Positions 45,274 to 54,597 are shown, counted from the first letter of the stretch. The stretch is 64,000 nucleotides of DNA from Longitalea luteola (GCF_017356035.1 NZ_JAFIQX010000003.1:124001-188000), one strand, 5' to 3'. Notes: generated by a model from the sequence alone, not told the origin. Program-made: numbers and translations.

Positions 45274-47091
45274 CTACTTCACCTCCTGCATATCCACCAA
45301 CTTCTTATAAAAGCCGTTCTGGTTGATCAACGCATCGTGCGTACCGCGTTCAACGATCTTTCCCTTTTGTAATACGATGATCTCATCGGCATGTCGGATG
45401 GTGCTTAGCCGGTGCGCAATCACGATACTGGTGCGGTTGGCCATCATTTTGTTAATGGCGTCCTGAACCAGGCGTTCGCTTTCGGTATCCAGCGAAGAAG
45501 TGGCTTCATCGAGAATGAGAATGGGCGGGTTCTTTAAAACAGCCCGGGCAATGGTAACGCGCTGACGCTCACCACCGCTCAGCTTGCTGCCGCGGTCGCC
45601 TATATTGGTTTGATAATTCTCTTCTTTCTGCATGATGAAATCGTGCGCATTGGCAACGCGGGCGGCCTGTTCAATCTCAGCAATATTGGCTACAGGATTA
45701 CCGAGGGCAATATTGGCGGCAATAGTATCATTGAACAGGATAGGCTCCTGGGTAACAATGCCCATTTGATCGCGCAGTGATAATAAAGAATACTCTTTTA
45801 TGTTGATGCCATCGATCAGCAGTTCGCCGGTGGTGGCGTCGTGAAAGCGGGGGATGAGGTCGGCCAGGGTGCTTTTGCCGGCGCCGGAAGAGCCTACCAG
45901 GGCAACCGTTTTGCCTTTTTCTATGGTAAGATTGATGTTATCCAGAATGGTTACATCGTCGTATTTGAAGGTAACGTTCCTGAACTCGATGGCCTTTTCA
46001 AATGCGTGCAGGTGGCGGGGCGTATCGGCTTCTTTAACAGCCAGGGGCGCTCCCAGTACACTTTCTATGCGCTCGATGGCCGCAGCGCCGCGGCGCATGT
46101 TATAGAAAGCCTGGGAAAGTGATTTGGACGGCTGAATGATCTGGTAAAATAAAGTAAGGTAGGTGATGAAAGCTTCAGGCTGTAATAATTTTCCAACAAA
46201 AACGAACTGACCGCCGATGAGGAGAATGGAGCAGAATATCATTACCCCCAGAAACTCCGACATGGGCGAGGCCAGGTCGCGTTTAAAAGCCATCTGGATC
46301 CGCAATTTGTTCAACAGGTTATTGGTGCTTACAAAGCGGTTACGCATCAATTTCTCGGCATTAAAAGCTTTTACAACGCGCAGGCCGCCGAGGGTTTCAT
46401 CGAGCGTACTTAATAACAAACCCTGCTGTTCCTGTGCTTCGCCCGATTGTCTTTTCAGCGAGCGGCTTACCCGGCCCAGGATGAACCCGGCAATGGGCAG
46501 CAGTACGAGCATTACAAGTGACAGCATGGGGCTCAGAAATATAAGCGCACACAGAACTATTAAGATATTCAATGGGTCCTTTATCAATCCTTCAAGGGTA
46601 CCTATAACACACCATTCAATTTCGTTCATGTCGTTACTCATGCGCGACATCATATCGCCCTTGCGCTGGTCGGTAAAATAACTTACCGGCAGGATGAGGA
46701 TCTTATCGTACAGGTCTTCCCTGAAGTTCGTCATTACCCGGTTACGCATGGGAATAAGCGTACGATAGCTCAGGTACAGGAACAGGTTTTTGAATAATAT
46801 GGAAAATATGATAACCAGGCACACGGCAGCCAGGGCCTGGGCATACCCATAGTTAATGATCAGGTAGGAAAGTCCGTATTTCAACTGGGCCATAACCCCA
46901 TCAGAGTTGAATACCCAGACAGGTCTTTCGGTAACAGGGGCTTCCTTGGAAAACAGGAGTTTTAGAAAAGGGGCCAGCATCGCCAGCGAAACCAGGGAGA
47001 AAAGAACAGATAACAGATTGAAAACTACGTATAATAGAATTTTTCCCTTCTGATTGCGGAGGTAAAAGAAAATCCTTGAAAATCGCTTCAT
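45274..47091 (-). CDS. MsbA-like ABC exporter, fused permease and ATPase
   Basis: A half-transporter of 605 residues expected to work as a homodimer. Six transmembrane helices occupy about 15-320 and the ATPase the rest. Walker A is VGSSGAGKST (about 403), the signature LSGGERQRVTIARA (about 502), Walker B ILILDEATSSLD (about 520), and the H-loop AHRLSTIRHAD follows. The family exports lipids such as lipid A, or drugs; which one is not decidable from sequence. It is divergent from rbfA with a 68-bp gap. Confidence 0.93.
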   Translation of the reverse strand: MKRFSRIFFYLRNQKGKILLYVVFNLLSVLFSLVSLAMLAPFLKLLFSKEAPVTERPVWVFNSDGVMAQLKYGLSYLIINYGYAQALAAVCLVIIFSILFKNLFLYLSYRTLIPMRNRVMTNFREDLYDKILILPVSYFTDQRKGDMMSRMSNDMNEIEWCVIGTLEGLIKDPLNILIVLCALIFLSPMLSLVMLVLLPIAGFILGRVSRSLKRQSGEAQEQQGLLLSTLDETLGGLRVVKAFNAEKLMRNRFVSTNNLLNKLRIQMAFKRDLASPMSEFLGVMIFCSILLIGGQFVFVGKLLQPEAFITYLTLFYQIIQPSKSLSQAFYNMRRGAAAIERIESVLGAPLAVKEADTPRHLHAFEKAIEFRNVTFKYDDVTILDNINLTIEKGKTVALVGSSGAGKSTLADLIPRFHDATTGELLIDGINIKEYSLLSLRDQMGIVTQEPILFNDTIAANIALGNPVANIAEIEQAARVANAHDFIMQKEENYQTNIGDRGSKLSGGERQRVTIARAVLKNPPILILDEATSSLDTESERLVQDAINKMMANRTSIVIAHRLSTIRHADEIIVLQKGKIVERGTHDALINQNGFYKKLVDMQEVK

Positions 47092-47159
47092 GAATCAGTT
47101 AAAATAATGAGTAAACGGTGCAAAGTAACTAATTTTACGGCTATTAAACCGTTAAGGAA

Positions 47160-47528
47160 ATGCAAGAAGGGAAACGTCAAAAACAGGTGGGAAGTTTATT
47201 GAACGAAGAATTAAATTTAATTTTTCAACGTTTGGGGCTGAATATGGTGGATGGGGGCATGGTGTCCATATCTTCTGTGAAGCTCACGCCTGATCTGCTG
47301 GAGGCCCGCATCTACCTGAGCTTTTTTCAGGTCAAGGATGCGCAGGAGGCTATGAAGAAGATAGAAGAAAGAGGTTGGGAAATAAAGCGGGAACTGGCGA
47401 GCCGGGTGGCCAAACAATTACGGCGCATGCCTGAACTGAAATTCTTTCTCGACGATACGCTGGATCATGTGTTTAAGATGGAAGAATTGTTTAAGAAGAT
47501 CAATAAAGAAGATAAGGATAAGCAGTAA
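47160..47528 (+). CDS. rbfA: 30S ribosome-binding factor A
   Basis: RbfA, 122 residues, the usual length, a KH-like protein needed for maturation of 16S rRNA 5' ends and for growth in the cold. It starts MQEGKRQKQVGSLLNEELN and contains VSISSVKLTPDLLEARIYLSFF, LASRVAKQLRRMPELKFFLDDTLDH and a C-terminal charged tail. A permease gene follows on the same strand after a 73-bp repeat array. Confidence 0.96.
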   Translation: MQEGKRQKQVGSLLNEELNLIFQRLGLNMVDGGMVSISSVKLTPDLLEARIYLSFFQVKDAQEAMKKIEERGWEIKRELASRVAKQLRRMPELKFFLDDTLDHVFKMEELFKKINKEDKDKQ

Positions 47529-47547
47529 CGCAGGTTCCATGTTACAG

Positions 47548-47840
47548 GTTGCAGGTTCCATGGGGCTAATAGTACTGCTGGCGATGAAAGCCCTGTAACG
47601 TGAAACCTGGAACTTGTAACAATAACAGGTTGCATGGGATAGTAGTACTGCCAGCAATAGAAGCCCTGTAACGTGAAACCTGGAACTTGTAACAATAACA
47701 GGTTGCATGGGGTAGTAGTACTGCCAGCAATAGAAGCCCTGTAACGTGAAACCTGGAACTTGTAACAATAACAGGTTGCATGGGGTAGTAGTTCTGCCAG
47801 CAATGAAAGCCCTGTAACCTGAAACCTGGAACTTGTAACT
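47548..47840. repeat. Four tandem copies of a 73-bp unit
   Basis: Copies end in AACTTGTAAC at 47620, 47693, 47766 and 47839, exactly 73 bp apart. Copies 2 and 3 are almost identical; copies 1 and 4 are more diverged. Each unit contains heptamers TGTAACG, TGAAACC, TGGAACT and TGTAACA on its right arm and GGTTGCA-type inverted heptamers on its left arm, around a core of about 30 bp. The array fills the rbfA-permease gap; no spacers differ between copies, so it is not CRISPR. Confidence 0.92.
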
Positions 47841-47885
47841 TTTAGTAGACCGGGACAAAACATACAAACCACAAACCATATAGTA

Positions 47886-49109
47886 TTGAACTTCCTCTTC
47901 GCCTGGCGATATTTTAAAGCAAAAAAAAGTACCAACGCCATTAACATAATAGCATGGGTGAGCATTATTGCTATTATGGGTATTACGTTTGCTTTTATTG
48001 TGGTGCTGAGTGTGTTCAATGGCTTCGAGGGATTGGTAAAATCTTTGTATTCTTCTTTCTATCCCGATATGAAGATCTCTGCCAGATCGGGTAAGACCAT
48101 TGTACTTACTGAACAGCAATTGCAACAACTGGCCGCTATAAAAGGCATTCGCGCCTATACGCTGGTGGCCGAAGAAAAGACATTACTGATCAATGGTGAT
48201 GTGCAGGTGCCTGTAAATCTTAAAGGTGTTGATACGTCTTATGAATCAGTAACCGATGTAGCCGATAAACTGATCCGCGGTAATTTTCAGACCGGTAATA
48301 TCGATGAACCATCACTGGTATTGGGTAACGGTGTTGAGAATGCGTTGGGTGTTGAAAGCGATAAATTTTTATACCCGCTGACGGTGTATGCTTTCAAACG
48401 GGGTATGAACTATAATGTGGCTGATCCTTCACAAGCCCTGGCGGCTGCCAGCATCACGACTTCCGGTACATTTTTGATACAACAGGATATCGATAACAAA
48501 TATGCTATCACCAATCTCGACTTCATGAAGCTGATGATGGGATTGGGTCCAAATGAATACAGCGCCCTTGAGCTGAGTTTGCAGTCAGGGATAACCGCTG
48601 CAGATGTACAAAAGGAAATTCAGCAAAGATTGGGGCTCAACTACAAGGTGGAAACAAAATATGAGCAGAACCAAAGTTTGTATAGCGTTATGAACCTGGA
48701 GAAATGGGTCATCTACGGGATACTTACTTTAATGCTTGTGGTAGCGGCTTTTACCATGATCGGCAGTTTGACCATGCTGGTGTTGGAAAAGCAGAAAGAT
48801 ATACAGGTGTTGAAATCCATGGGCGCTAACAACAGCCTGATACAAAAAATATTTTTAAGTGAAGGCATGTTGCTGGCGGGTATCGGCTCGGCAGCAGGGG
48901 TGGTGTTAGCTATTATCTTTTGCTGGGCACAGGTTAATTTCAAGCTCATTGCTATTCAGGGCGGCACATTCCTGATCGATTATTATCCGGTAGAACTGGT
49001 AGCTACCGATTTTCTGCTGGTATTGATAACGGTATCCCTGGTTGCTTTTCTTGCTTCCTGGTTCCCTTCACGGCGCGCAGCCCTGCAACCGATCGAGCTA
49101 AGAAGTTAA
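47886..49109 (+). CDS. LolC/E- or FtsX-type ABC permease
   Basis: A membrane protein of 407 residues with one N-terminal helix (about 22-48), a large periplasmic MacB-type domain, and three C-terminal helices in the FtsX domain (about 275-400). The start is the TTG at 47886; no ATG is available and MNFLFAWRYFKAKKSTNAIN agrees with the family N-terminus. In lipoprotein sorting LolC/E proteins release lipoproteins from the inner membrane with LolD ATPase, which is not adjacent here. The gene ends at a bidirectional terminator. Confidence 0.9.
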   Translation: MNFLFAWRYFKAKKSTNAINIIAWVSIIAIMGITFAFIVVLSVFNGFEGLVKSLYSSFYPDMKISARSGKTIVLTEQQLQQLAAIKGIRAYTLVAEEKTLLINGDVQVPVNLKGVDTSYESVTDVADKLIRGNFQTGNIDEPSLVLGNGVENALGVESDKFLYPLTVYAFKRGMNYNVADPSQALAAASITTSGTFLIQQDIDNKYAITNLDFMKLMMGLGPNEYSALELSLQSGITAADVQKEIQQRLGLNYKVETKYEQNQSLYSVMNLEKWVIYGILTLMLVVAAFTMIGSLTMLVLEKQKDIQVLKSMGANNSLIQKIFLSEGMLLAGIGSAAGVVLAIIFCWAQVNFKLIAIQGGTFLIDYYPVELVATDFLLVLITVSLVAFLASWFPSRRAALQPIELRS

Positions 49110-49155
49110 TGGCATACTTATTCCCTGATCTGCATTACTGCATCTTATATATTAC

Positions 49156-49198
49156 AAAAAAGACAGGTCCCGATATGTATCAGGACCTGTCTTTTTTT
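49156..49198. terminator. Bidirectional terminator between permease and transketolase genes
   Basis: AAAAAAGACAGGTCC pairs perfectly with GGACCTGTCTTTTTT around a 12-nt loop, with A-run and T-run ends suited to both directions. Confidence 0.92.
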
Positions 49199-49216
49199 AT
49201 TGTTACAGAGACTTAA

Positions 49217-50053
49217 TTAATAATCGCCGATCGTTTCCGGTAATTGGGCTAATGCTTTAGCTAATTGTTCATCATTAGGTGCAATACCATGCCATTCGTG
49301 ATGGCCTTCCATAAAATCAACACCAGCGCCCATCACTGTTTTCATTAAGATAACCACTGGTTTGCCTTTGCCGGTACGTGCTTTTGCTGCTTCGAGACCG
49401 GCTACTACAGCATCGATATCGTTGCCTTTCTCAAGGTGCATTACATCCCAGCCGAAAGCAGCAAATTTAGCGCCCAGGTCGCCCAATGCCATTACTTTGT
49501 CTGTTGGACCATCGATCTGCTGGCCATTCCAGTCCACAGTAGCGATCAGATTATCTACTTTGTGGTGGGCGGCAAACATGATGGCTTCCCAGTTCTGACC
49601 CTCATCCAGCTCACCATCTCCATGTAATGAATACACTATATTGTTTTCACCGTTGAGTTTTTTCGATAATGCAACACCGAGTGCTACGCTCATGCCCTGT
49701 CCTAACGAACCACTGGCAATGCGAATACCAGGCAGGTGCTCATGGGTGGCGGGGTGTCCCTGTAAACGGGAATCGATCTTACGAAAAGTGGCCAGTTCTT
49801 TTACGTCGAAATAACCCGAGCGGGCTAAGGTTGAATAGAACACAGGGGAAATATGGCCATTTGATAATATGAACACATCTTCATTGCGGGCTTCCATGGA
49901 AAACTGCGGATTGTGCTGCATTATCTTAAAATATAATGCGGTAAAATACTCAGTACAGCCCAGTGAGCCCCCGGGGTGACCACTGGCGCAACCATGAACC
50001 ATACGAACTATATCCCTGCGAATTTGTGTAGCAATGTCCTTTAAAGCTGGCAT
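49217..50053 (-). CDS. Transketolase, N-terminal (TPP-binding) subunit
   Basis: A split transketolase N-half of 278 residues, counted from the ATG at 50053; a TTG 24 bp upstream is less likely. Motifs are GHPGGSLGCTEYF, SNGHISPVFYSTLA, GSLGQGMSVALGVALSKK and the TPP-binding GDGELDEGQNWEA, ending PETIGDY. It needs a separate C-terminal subunit for the pentose phosphate pathway reaction. In many bacteria the two halves are adjacent, but here the - strand downstream is a terminator and then a convergent permease, so the partner is elsewhere. Confidence 0.95.
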   Translation of the reverse strand: MPALKDIATQIRRDIVRMVHGCASGHPGGSLGCTEYFTALYFKIMQHNPQFSMEARNEDVFILSNGHISPVFYSTLARSGYFDVKELATFRKIDSRLQGHPATHEHLPGIRIASGSLGQGMSVALGVALSKKLNGENNIVYSLHGDGELDEGQNWEAIMFAAHHKVDNLIATVDWNGQQIDGPTDKVMALGDLGAKFAAFGWDVMHLEKGNDIDAVVAGLEAAKARTGKGKPVVILMKTVMGAGVDFMEGHHEWHGIAPNDEQLAKALAQLPETIGDY

Positions 50054-50074
50054 AGCACGATTTAAATTTGGTTG

Positions 50075-50102
50075 CAAAACTAAAGGAATTGTTTTGTATC
50101 AA
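50075..50102 (-). promoter_or_regulatory. Putative promoter of the transketolase N-half gene
   Basis: On the - strand TTG (50102-50100), a 17-bp spacer and TAGTTTTG (50082-50075) fit the Bacteroidota consensus, 22 bp before the ATG. Confidence 0.5.
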
Positions 50103-50295
50103 TAAATCAAATTAAACTTTCCCAATATTTTATTATCCAAGCGCGTTGAATAACGGTTTATTATGATGAAAGTAAGTGTTATTAATAGTTGGAAATCCGA
50201 AAATACGCTGTAATTTGCGAAGGCTTTGTGGTTAAGAGCCCAACCGGCTTGATTGGTAGCACGTATCATATTCCAAGACTCACAAAATCAGGCTG

Positions 50296-51429
50296 ATGTT
50301 TGATGTATTATTTTCTATAGCTATTTCATTTGCAATTACCTTTTTAGCTATTCCGGTAATTATAACCGTAGCCGAACAGAAAAAATTATTTGACATTCCT
50401 GACGAAAGAAAAGTGCACCAAAGTCCTATTCCTTCTTTGGGAGGCCTTGGCATCTTTGCCGGCTTTATGTTAGCATGTCTTATAGCCATTCCTTATCAGG
50501 CTGCTACCGATTTTCAATATTACTTTGCTGCTGCCTTTGTGATCTTCTTCCTGGGTTTAAAAGATGATATCTTAGTTATTTCTCCCATAAAAAAATTCAT
50601 TGGCCAGGTATTGGCCGCTTTCCTCATTATCTATAAAGGAAACATCCAGATCAAAAGCATGTATGGCTTTATGGGCATCCACGAATTACCCGAAATGTTC
50701 AGCCTGCTGTTAACCTACCTGACCATCATCGTGATCATCAACTCTTTTAACCTGATCGACGGAATTGACGGTTTAGCCGGTTCATTGGGACTGGTGGCTT
50801 CTTCGGTATTCGGTTTTTATTTTTTACAGGTTAACATGTTGCCTTATGCGATCCTGGCCTTTTCACTGGCAGGAAGCCTGGTAGCGTTTCTGATATTCAA
50901 TTTTCAGCCGGCAAAAATATTTATGGGTGATACGGGTTCGCTGCTCATTGGCCTGGTGAACTCGATACTGGTGGTGAAATTTATCGGCGTCGCCAATCAG
51001 GCAGACATCCCGTATCCGATTCTGGCGTCACCTGCCATTGGCGTAGCCGTTTTGGTTATACCTTTAATGGATACGTTAAGGGTGTTTGCCATACGTACAT
51101 TCCACCGTCGTTCACCCTTCAGCCCCGACAGAAACCATATTCACCACCTGTTACTCGACAGAGGCTTTTCGCACCGGCATATAGCGTTACTGCTGGTTTC
51201 GATCAATGTATTGTTCATTCTGGCCGCCTATGCAGGCCGTAACCTCGGGTGCACCTGGATCATCCTGGCCATATTGATCGTTTTCTTCTCAGGTATAGCA
51301 GCGCTGTACTATACCCGTCCGCGTGCGCGGCTTTTTGTTGCCAAGACCATAGATACGCCTGATGGGGAGCTGAAAACGTCCAAGATCGTTCCCCTTACTA
51401 CTGATACGATTCTGGAACATAAGAACTAG
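50296..51429 (+). CDS. WecA/MraY-family undecaprenyl-phosphate glycosyl-1-phosphate transferase
   Basis: An integral membrane enzyme of 377 residues with about ten helices. It transfers a sugar-phosphate from UDP-sugar to undecaprenyl phosphate, starting synthesis of surface polysaccharide or lipid-linked glycan. Motifs are PSLGGLGIF near residue 47, DDILVISPIKKFIGQ, NSFNLIDGIDGLAGS, FMGDTGSLLIG and HHLLLDRGFSHRH. The IDGIDGLAGS and HH motifs fit WecA-type enzymes better than MraY, but no O-antigen genes adjoin it. Confidence 0.92.
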   Translation: MFDVLFSIAISFAITFLAIPVIITVAEQKKLFDIPDERKVHQSPIPSLGGLGIFAGFMLACLIAIPYQAATDFQYYFAAAFVIFFLGLKDDILVISPIKKFIGQVLAAFLIIYKGNIQIKSMYGFMGIHELPEMFSLLLTYLTIIVIINSFNLIDGIDGLAGSLGLVASSVFGFYFLQVNMLPYAILAFSLAGSLVAFLIFNFQPAKIFMGDTGSLLIGLVNSILVVKFIGVANQADIPYPILASPAIGVAVLVIPLMDTLRVFAIRTFHRRSPFSPDRNHIHHLLLDRGFSHRHIALLLVSINVLFILAAYAGRNLGCTWIILAILIVFFSGIAALYYTRPRARLFVAKTIDTPDGELKTSKIVPLTTDTILEHKN

Positions 51430-51543
51430 TTACCGGTTACCGGATACCAGTCACCGGGAAAACCGCCCGATCTACAGGAGTATTGGATATTAATCATTAA
51501 TCTGCAAAATGGCCCCGGAAACCGGCAACTGGTAACCGGCGAC
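51430..51543. repeat. CCGGTAA-type heptamer element with inverted arms
   Basis: The left arm is GTTACCGGTTACCGG and degenerate units; the right arm is CCGGCAACTGGTAACCGG. The core of about 60 bp contains ATTAATCATTAATC and ends GGCCCCGG. It lies directly after the transferase stop. Confidence 0.75.
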
Positions 51544-51602
51544 TTTATCTATTGCCAATTGCGCTTTGTCTATTGAAGCCTCCAGCATCCGAAAAATTTA
51601 AG

Positions 51603-51610
51603 TAGGTTTG
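51603..51610 (+). promoter_or_regulatory. Putative frr -7 box
   Basis: TAGGTTTG, 22 bp before the frr ATG, matches TAnnTTTG. No well-spaced TTG is seen. Confidence 0.45.
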
Positions 51611-51632
51611 CAGGCATTTAATATTTCTTCCT

Positions 51633-52196
51633 ATGTCAGATGAATTAAATAAAATCAGGGAATCAGCCCAGGAGAATATGGATAAGGCGATCAGCCACCT
51701 GGAAACAGAATTAGTGAAAGTACGTGCCGGAAAAGCCAACCCCAATCTGGTAGATGGCATCGTAGTTGATTATTACGGAACTCCTACTCCTATTAACCAG
51801 GTGGGAAATATTTCGGTAGCCGATGCGCGTACCCTGACTATTCAGCCCTGGGAAAAAAATATGCTGCAGCCCATTGAAAGGGCCATTATTGCTGCCAATA
51901 TCGGCATCAACCCACAGAATGATGGAAATATGATCCGGTTATTTATGCCGCCATTGACCGAAGAAAGGCGTAAAGAACTGGTGAAAAGATCACACAGTGA
52001 AGGCGAGCATTCAAAAGTGGCCATTCGTAATATCCGCCGCGATGCGATGGAACAGGTGAAAAAACTGCAGAAAAACGGCTTAAGTGAAGATATCTGCAAA
52101 GATGCGGAGACCAGGATCCAGGAAATGACCGACCGTTATATTTCACTGGTTGATAAACACCTGGTGGCGAAAGAGAAAGAGATCATGACCGTGTAA
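51633..52196 (+). CDS. frr: Ribosome recycling factor
   Basis: RRF, 187 residues, the normal length, which with EF-G splits post-termination ribosomes. It starts MSDELNKIRESAQENMDKA and contains VRAGKANPNLVDGIVVDYYG, RTLTIQPWEKNML and the C-terminal RNIRRDAMEQVKKLQKNG stretch typical of the family. No pyrH precedes it, unlike the arrangement in many bacteria. Confidence 0.97.
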   Translation: MSDELNKIRESAQENMDKAISHLETELVKVRAGKANPNLVDGIVVDYYGTPTPINQVGNISVADARTLTIQPWEKNMLQPIERAIIAANIGINPQNDGNMIRLFMPPLTEERRKELVKRSHSEGEHSKVAIRNIRRDAMEQVKKLQKNGLSEDICKDAETRIQEMTDRYISLVDKHLVAKEKEIMTV

Positions 52197-52220
52197 CATA
52201 CTTTGTATGAAAAATCGGGA

Positions 52221-52325
52221 TATAGAGATTTTGAGATTTACCGGGAGTATCAAACCTGAGCAGATCACAAAATCTCTAAATCTCTAAATCTCTAAATCTC
52301 TAAATCTCGAGATCTCGAAATCAGC
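52221..52325. repeat. TCTCTAAA octamer element with inverted arms
   Basis: The left arm is GAGATTTTGAGATTT near 52224-52239. The right arm is four TCTCTAAA followed by TCTCGAGA and TCTCGAAA at 52273-52320. The core is about 30 bp. It is the same family as the element at 29551-29663 and ends near the stop of the DMT transporter gene. Confidence 0.85.
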
Positions 52326-52335
52326 AATCAGCAAT

Positions 52336-53220
52336 CTACTTAGCCTTCTTCCGGGTTGTAACATACACTCCAAGAAGAATGATCACCAGCCCGGCTATCT
52401 GCCAGCTATTGATGGTTTCCCCATCCAGTAATCCCCACGTCAAAGCAATGAACGGTATGCCATAAGTTACCATGGAGGCAAACAAGCCGCCGGATCGTTT
52501 TATGAGCACATAAAAAAGGATCGTGGCAACGGCCGTTCCCATAATACCCAATAAGGCAGAAGCGCCGCTCGAAAAAAGCACCTGCCTGTTGGCGAGCGGT
52601 AATGAAAAATAGCCGGTAGCCCATAGAATGATAAAGCACGGAAGCAGCAGCAACGCAAAGCTTACTGCCACTACAGCCAGCGAAGGCGTTTCATGCAGAT
52701 GCCGGCCTACAAGGTTAATGTTCAGTCCATACAGTATGGTAGCAATTAATGCAAAGGAGGCATAGGAAAAGAACTGCATACTTACATTACCTTTTGCAAA
52801 CAGTAATACCAGCATGCCGCATAAAGCGATCAATACTCCCATCAGCTTATGCATTTGAAATACCTGGCCAAAGAACAGCAGGCCAATAAATATCGTAAAG
52901 ATGGGGGTAAGCGAGTTCAGAAAGCCGGCCAGCGAACTGTCGATCTTTGTTTCGGCCAGGCAGAACAAATAGGCCGGAAAGAAGCTGCCCAACAGCCCTG
53001 ATAGAAAAACATAGCCCAGCTTGTTGGCGGGTATATTTTTCCATTGACGTATAGCTACCGGTAATAACACCAGCCCGGCACTCAATATGCGAATTGTGGC
53101 CACCTGGTATGCACTGAGATGCGCTATTCCTTCCTTTATAAGAATAAAAGAACTTCCCCAGATAATACAAAGCCCAACAAAAAGGATCCCGTTTATAAAT
53201 GTCCCCCTGCGATCTGACAT
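52336..53220 (-). CDS. EamA/DMT-family transporter
   Basis: An inner-membrane protein of 294 residues with ten predicted helices in two EamA repeats (GLCIIWGSSFILIKEG near the start and the second repeat from FALIATILYGLNINLVG). It ends in a Lys-rich cytoplasmic tail (VTTRKKAK). Family members export metabolites such as amino acids or nucleotides; the substrate is not predictable. It is divergent from the PPK2 gene with a 66-bp gap. Confidence 0.9.
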   Translation of the reverse strand: MSDRRGTFINGILFVGLCIIWGSSFILIKEGIAHLSAYQVATIRILSAGLVLLPVAIRQWKNIPANKLGYVFLSGLLGSFFPAYLFCLAETKIDSSLAGFLNSLTPIFTIFIGLLFFGQVFQMHKLMGVLIALCGMLVLLFAKGNVSMQFFSYASFALIATILYGLNINLVGRHLHETPSLAVVAVSFALLLLPCFIILWATGYFSLPLANRQVLFSSGASALLGIMGTAVATILFYVLIKRSGGLFASMVTYGIPFIALTWGLLDGETINSWQIAGLVIILLGVYVTTRKKAK

Positions 53221-53286
53221 GTAAAAATTTGTTCAAAAATCAGGTAATAACTTTAAAATGTAATAATTTAAAAGAAACATATTCTC

Positions 53287-54036
53287 ATGGCAACGATAAA
53301 ATTGAAAGATATCAGTACCCGGGCGCCTAAAGACTGGAACAAGGAAGAAACAAAAATAAAAACAATAGCTATACTGCAGGAACTGGATGAGTTGCAGAAT
53401 TTATTGTTTGCCGAATCGAAGCACGCTGTACTGGTAGTATTACAGGGTATGGATGCCAGTGGTAAAGACAGCGCCATCAGAAAGGTATTTGGTACCCTTA
53501 ATCCCCAGGGCGTACGCGTACAGTCGTTCAAAGTGCCCACAGAACTGGAGTTAAGTCACGATTTTCTATGGCGCATTCATGCTGCCGCGCCACCGAAAGG
53601 TGTAATTCAAATATTCAACCGGTCTCATTATGAAGACGTACTCGTTACCCGCGTACATAGATGGATAGACGAAAAAACCGTCAAAAGGCGCATGAAGGCG
53701 ATTAACGAATTTGAACAACTGCTACAGGAACATAATAGCACCACTATTTTAAAATTTTACCTGCATGTATCGCCCGAAGAACAGCAGGAGCGCCTGCAGG
53801 AACGCATTCACAATCCATCGAAACAATGGAAATATAACGAGAAGGATTTTGAGGAGGCCAGATTGTGGGATCGTTACATGGACGCCTATGAAGATTGTTT
53901 TGCGCATTGTAACGATGTGCCCTGGACGGTAGTGCCCGCCGATCAGAACTGGTATAAAGAATATGTAATTGCAGATACACTGAAAAAAGCATTGGAAAAG
54001 CTGGATATGCAATACCCGGGATTAAAGAAAGAATAA
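53287..54036 (+). CDS. Polyphosphate kinase 2 family protein
   Basis: A PPK2-family enzyme of 249 residues that transfers phosphate between polyphosphate and nucleoside mono- or diphosphates. The P-loop GMDASGKDSAI is at about 55-65, the lid region HAAAPPKGVIQIFNRSHYEDVL follows, and RLWDRYMDAYEDC and WTVVPADQNWYKE are typical. Length suggests a single-domain PPK2. Whether it acts on AMP, ADP or both is not decided by what I can see. It is followed after 105 bp by mscL on the same strand. Confidence 0.93.
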   Translation: MATIKLKDISTRAPKDWNKEETKIKTIAILQELDELQNLLFAESKHAVLVVLQGMDASGKDSAIRKVFGTLNPQGVRVQSFKVPTELELSHDFLWRIHAAAPPKGVIQIFNRSHYEDVLVTRVHRWIDEKTVKRRMKAINEFEQLLQEHNSTTILKFYLHVSPEEQQERLQERIHNPSKQWKYNEKDFEEARLWDRYMDAYEDCFAHCNDVPWTVVPADQNWYKEYVIADTLKKALEKLDMQYPGLKKE

Positions 54037-54141
54037 CAGGGAATGTATTATGTTTGCGGCCATTGATTTAAAAAATTAATATATTAGTTCATTAAACGCC
54101 GAACGCGTCGTAAGTGTCATTAACAACTAAAACTATTTTTT

Positions 54142-54513
54142 ATGGGAATGATGAAAGAATTCAAAGAGTTTGCCATAAAGGGCAATATGGTTGAACTGGC
54201 CATTGCTGTTATCATTGGCGCTGCATTCAGCAAAATTATCAGTTCACTTGTTGATGATGTTATTACGCCACTGTTATTAAAACCGGCACTGGAGGCTGCC
54301 AACCTGCAGGATCTCGATAAACTGGTAATATTCGGCACCGTAAAGGTCGGCGTTTTCCTTTCGGCAGTACTTAACTTCCTGATCGTAGCCTTCATTTTAT
54401 TCCTGCTGATAAAAGGCATAAACCGCTTCAAGCGGAAAGAAGAAGCAGCCGCTCCCGTCACACCGGAAGAAATAATTCTGTTACGCGAGATCCGCGATGC
54501 ATTAAAGAAATAG
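54142..54513 (+). CDS. mscL: Large-conductance mechanosensitive channel
   Basis: MscL, 123 residues, forming a pentameric tension-gated pore for hypo-osmotic relief. It has the N-terminal amphipathic helix (MKEFKEFAIKGNMVELA), TM1 with AVIIGAAFSKIISSLVDDVI, a short periplasmic loop, TM2 (VGVFLSAVLNFLIVAFILFLLI) and a C-terminal helical bundle ending REIRDALKK. The loop is shorter than in E. coli. A terminator follows within 35 bp. Confidence 0.97.
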   Translation: MGMMKEFKEFAIKGNMVELAIAVIIGAAFSKIISSLVDDVITPLLLKPALEAANLQDLDKLVIFGTVKVGVFLSAVLNFLIVAFILFLLIKGINRFKRKEEAAAPVTPEEIILLREIRDALKK

Positions 54514-54538
54514 GGTATAAAAATAACTCCTGTCGTTT

Positions 54539-54579
54539 TATATTTGCAGGCATTTTGATTCGTTCAAAATGCCTTTTTT
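54539..54579 (+). terminator. Terminator after mscL, directly preceded by a -7-like box
   Basis: AGGCATTTTGA (54548-54558) pairs perfectly with TCAAAATGCCT (54564-54574) around a 5-nt loop and is followed by six T. TATATTTG at 54539-54546, matching TAnnTTTG, abuts the stem. The main role is probably termination of mscL; the box may be chance, since no TTG lies upstream at the right distance. Confidence 0.8.
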
Positions 54580-54597
54580 AATCTATAATGTTATCGT

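Noticed and set aside
47548-47840. CRISPR array in the 73-bp repeats
   Set aside because: The repeats are contiguous, there are no unique spacers of constant length, and no cas gene is near.
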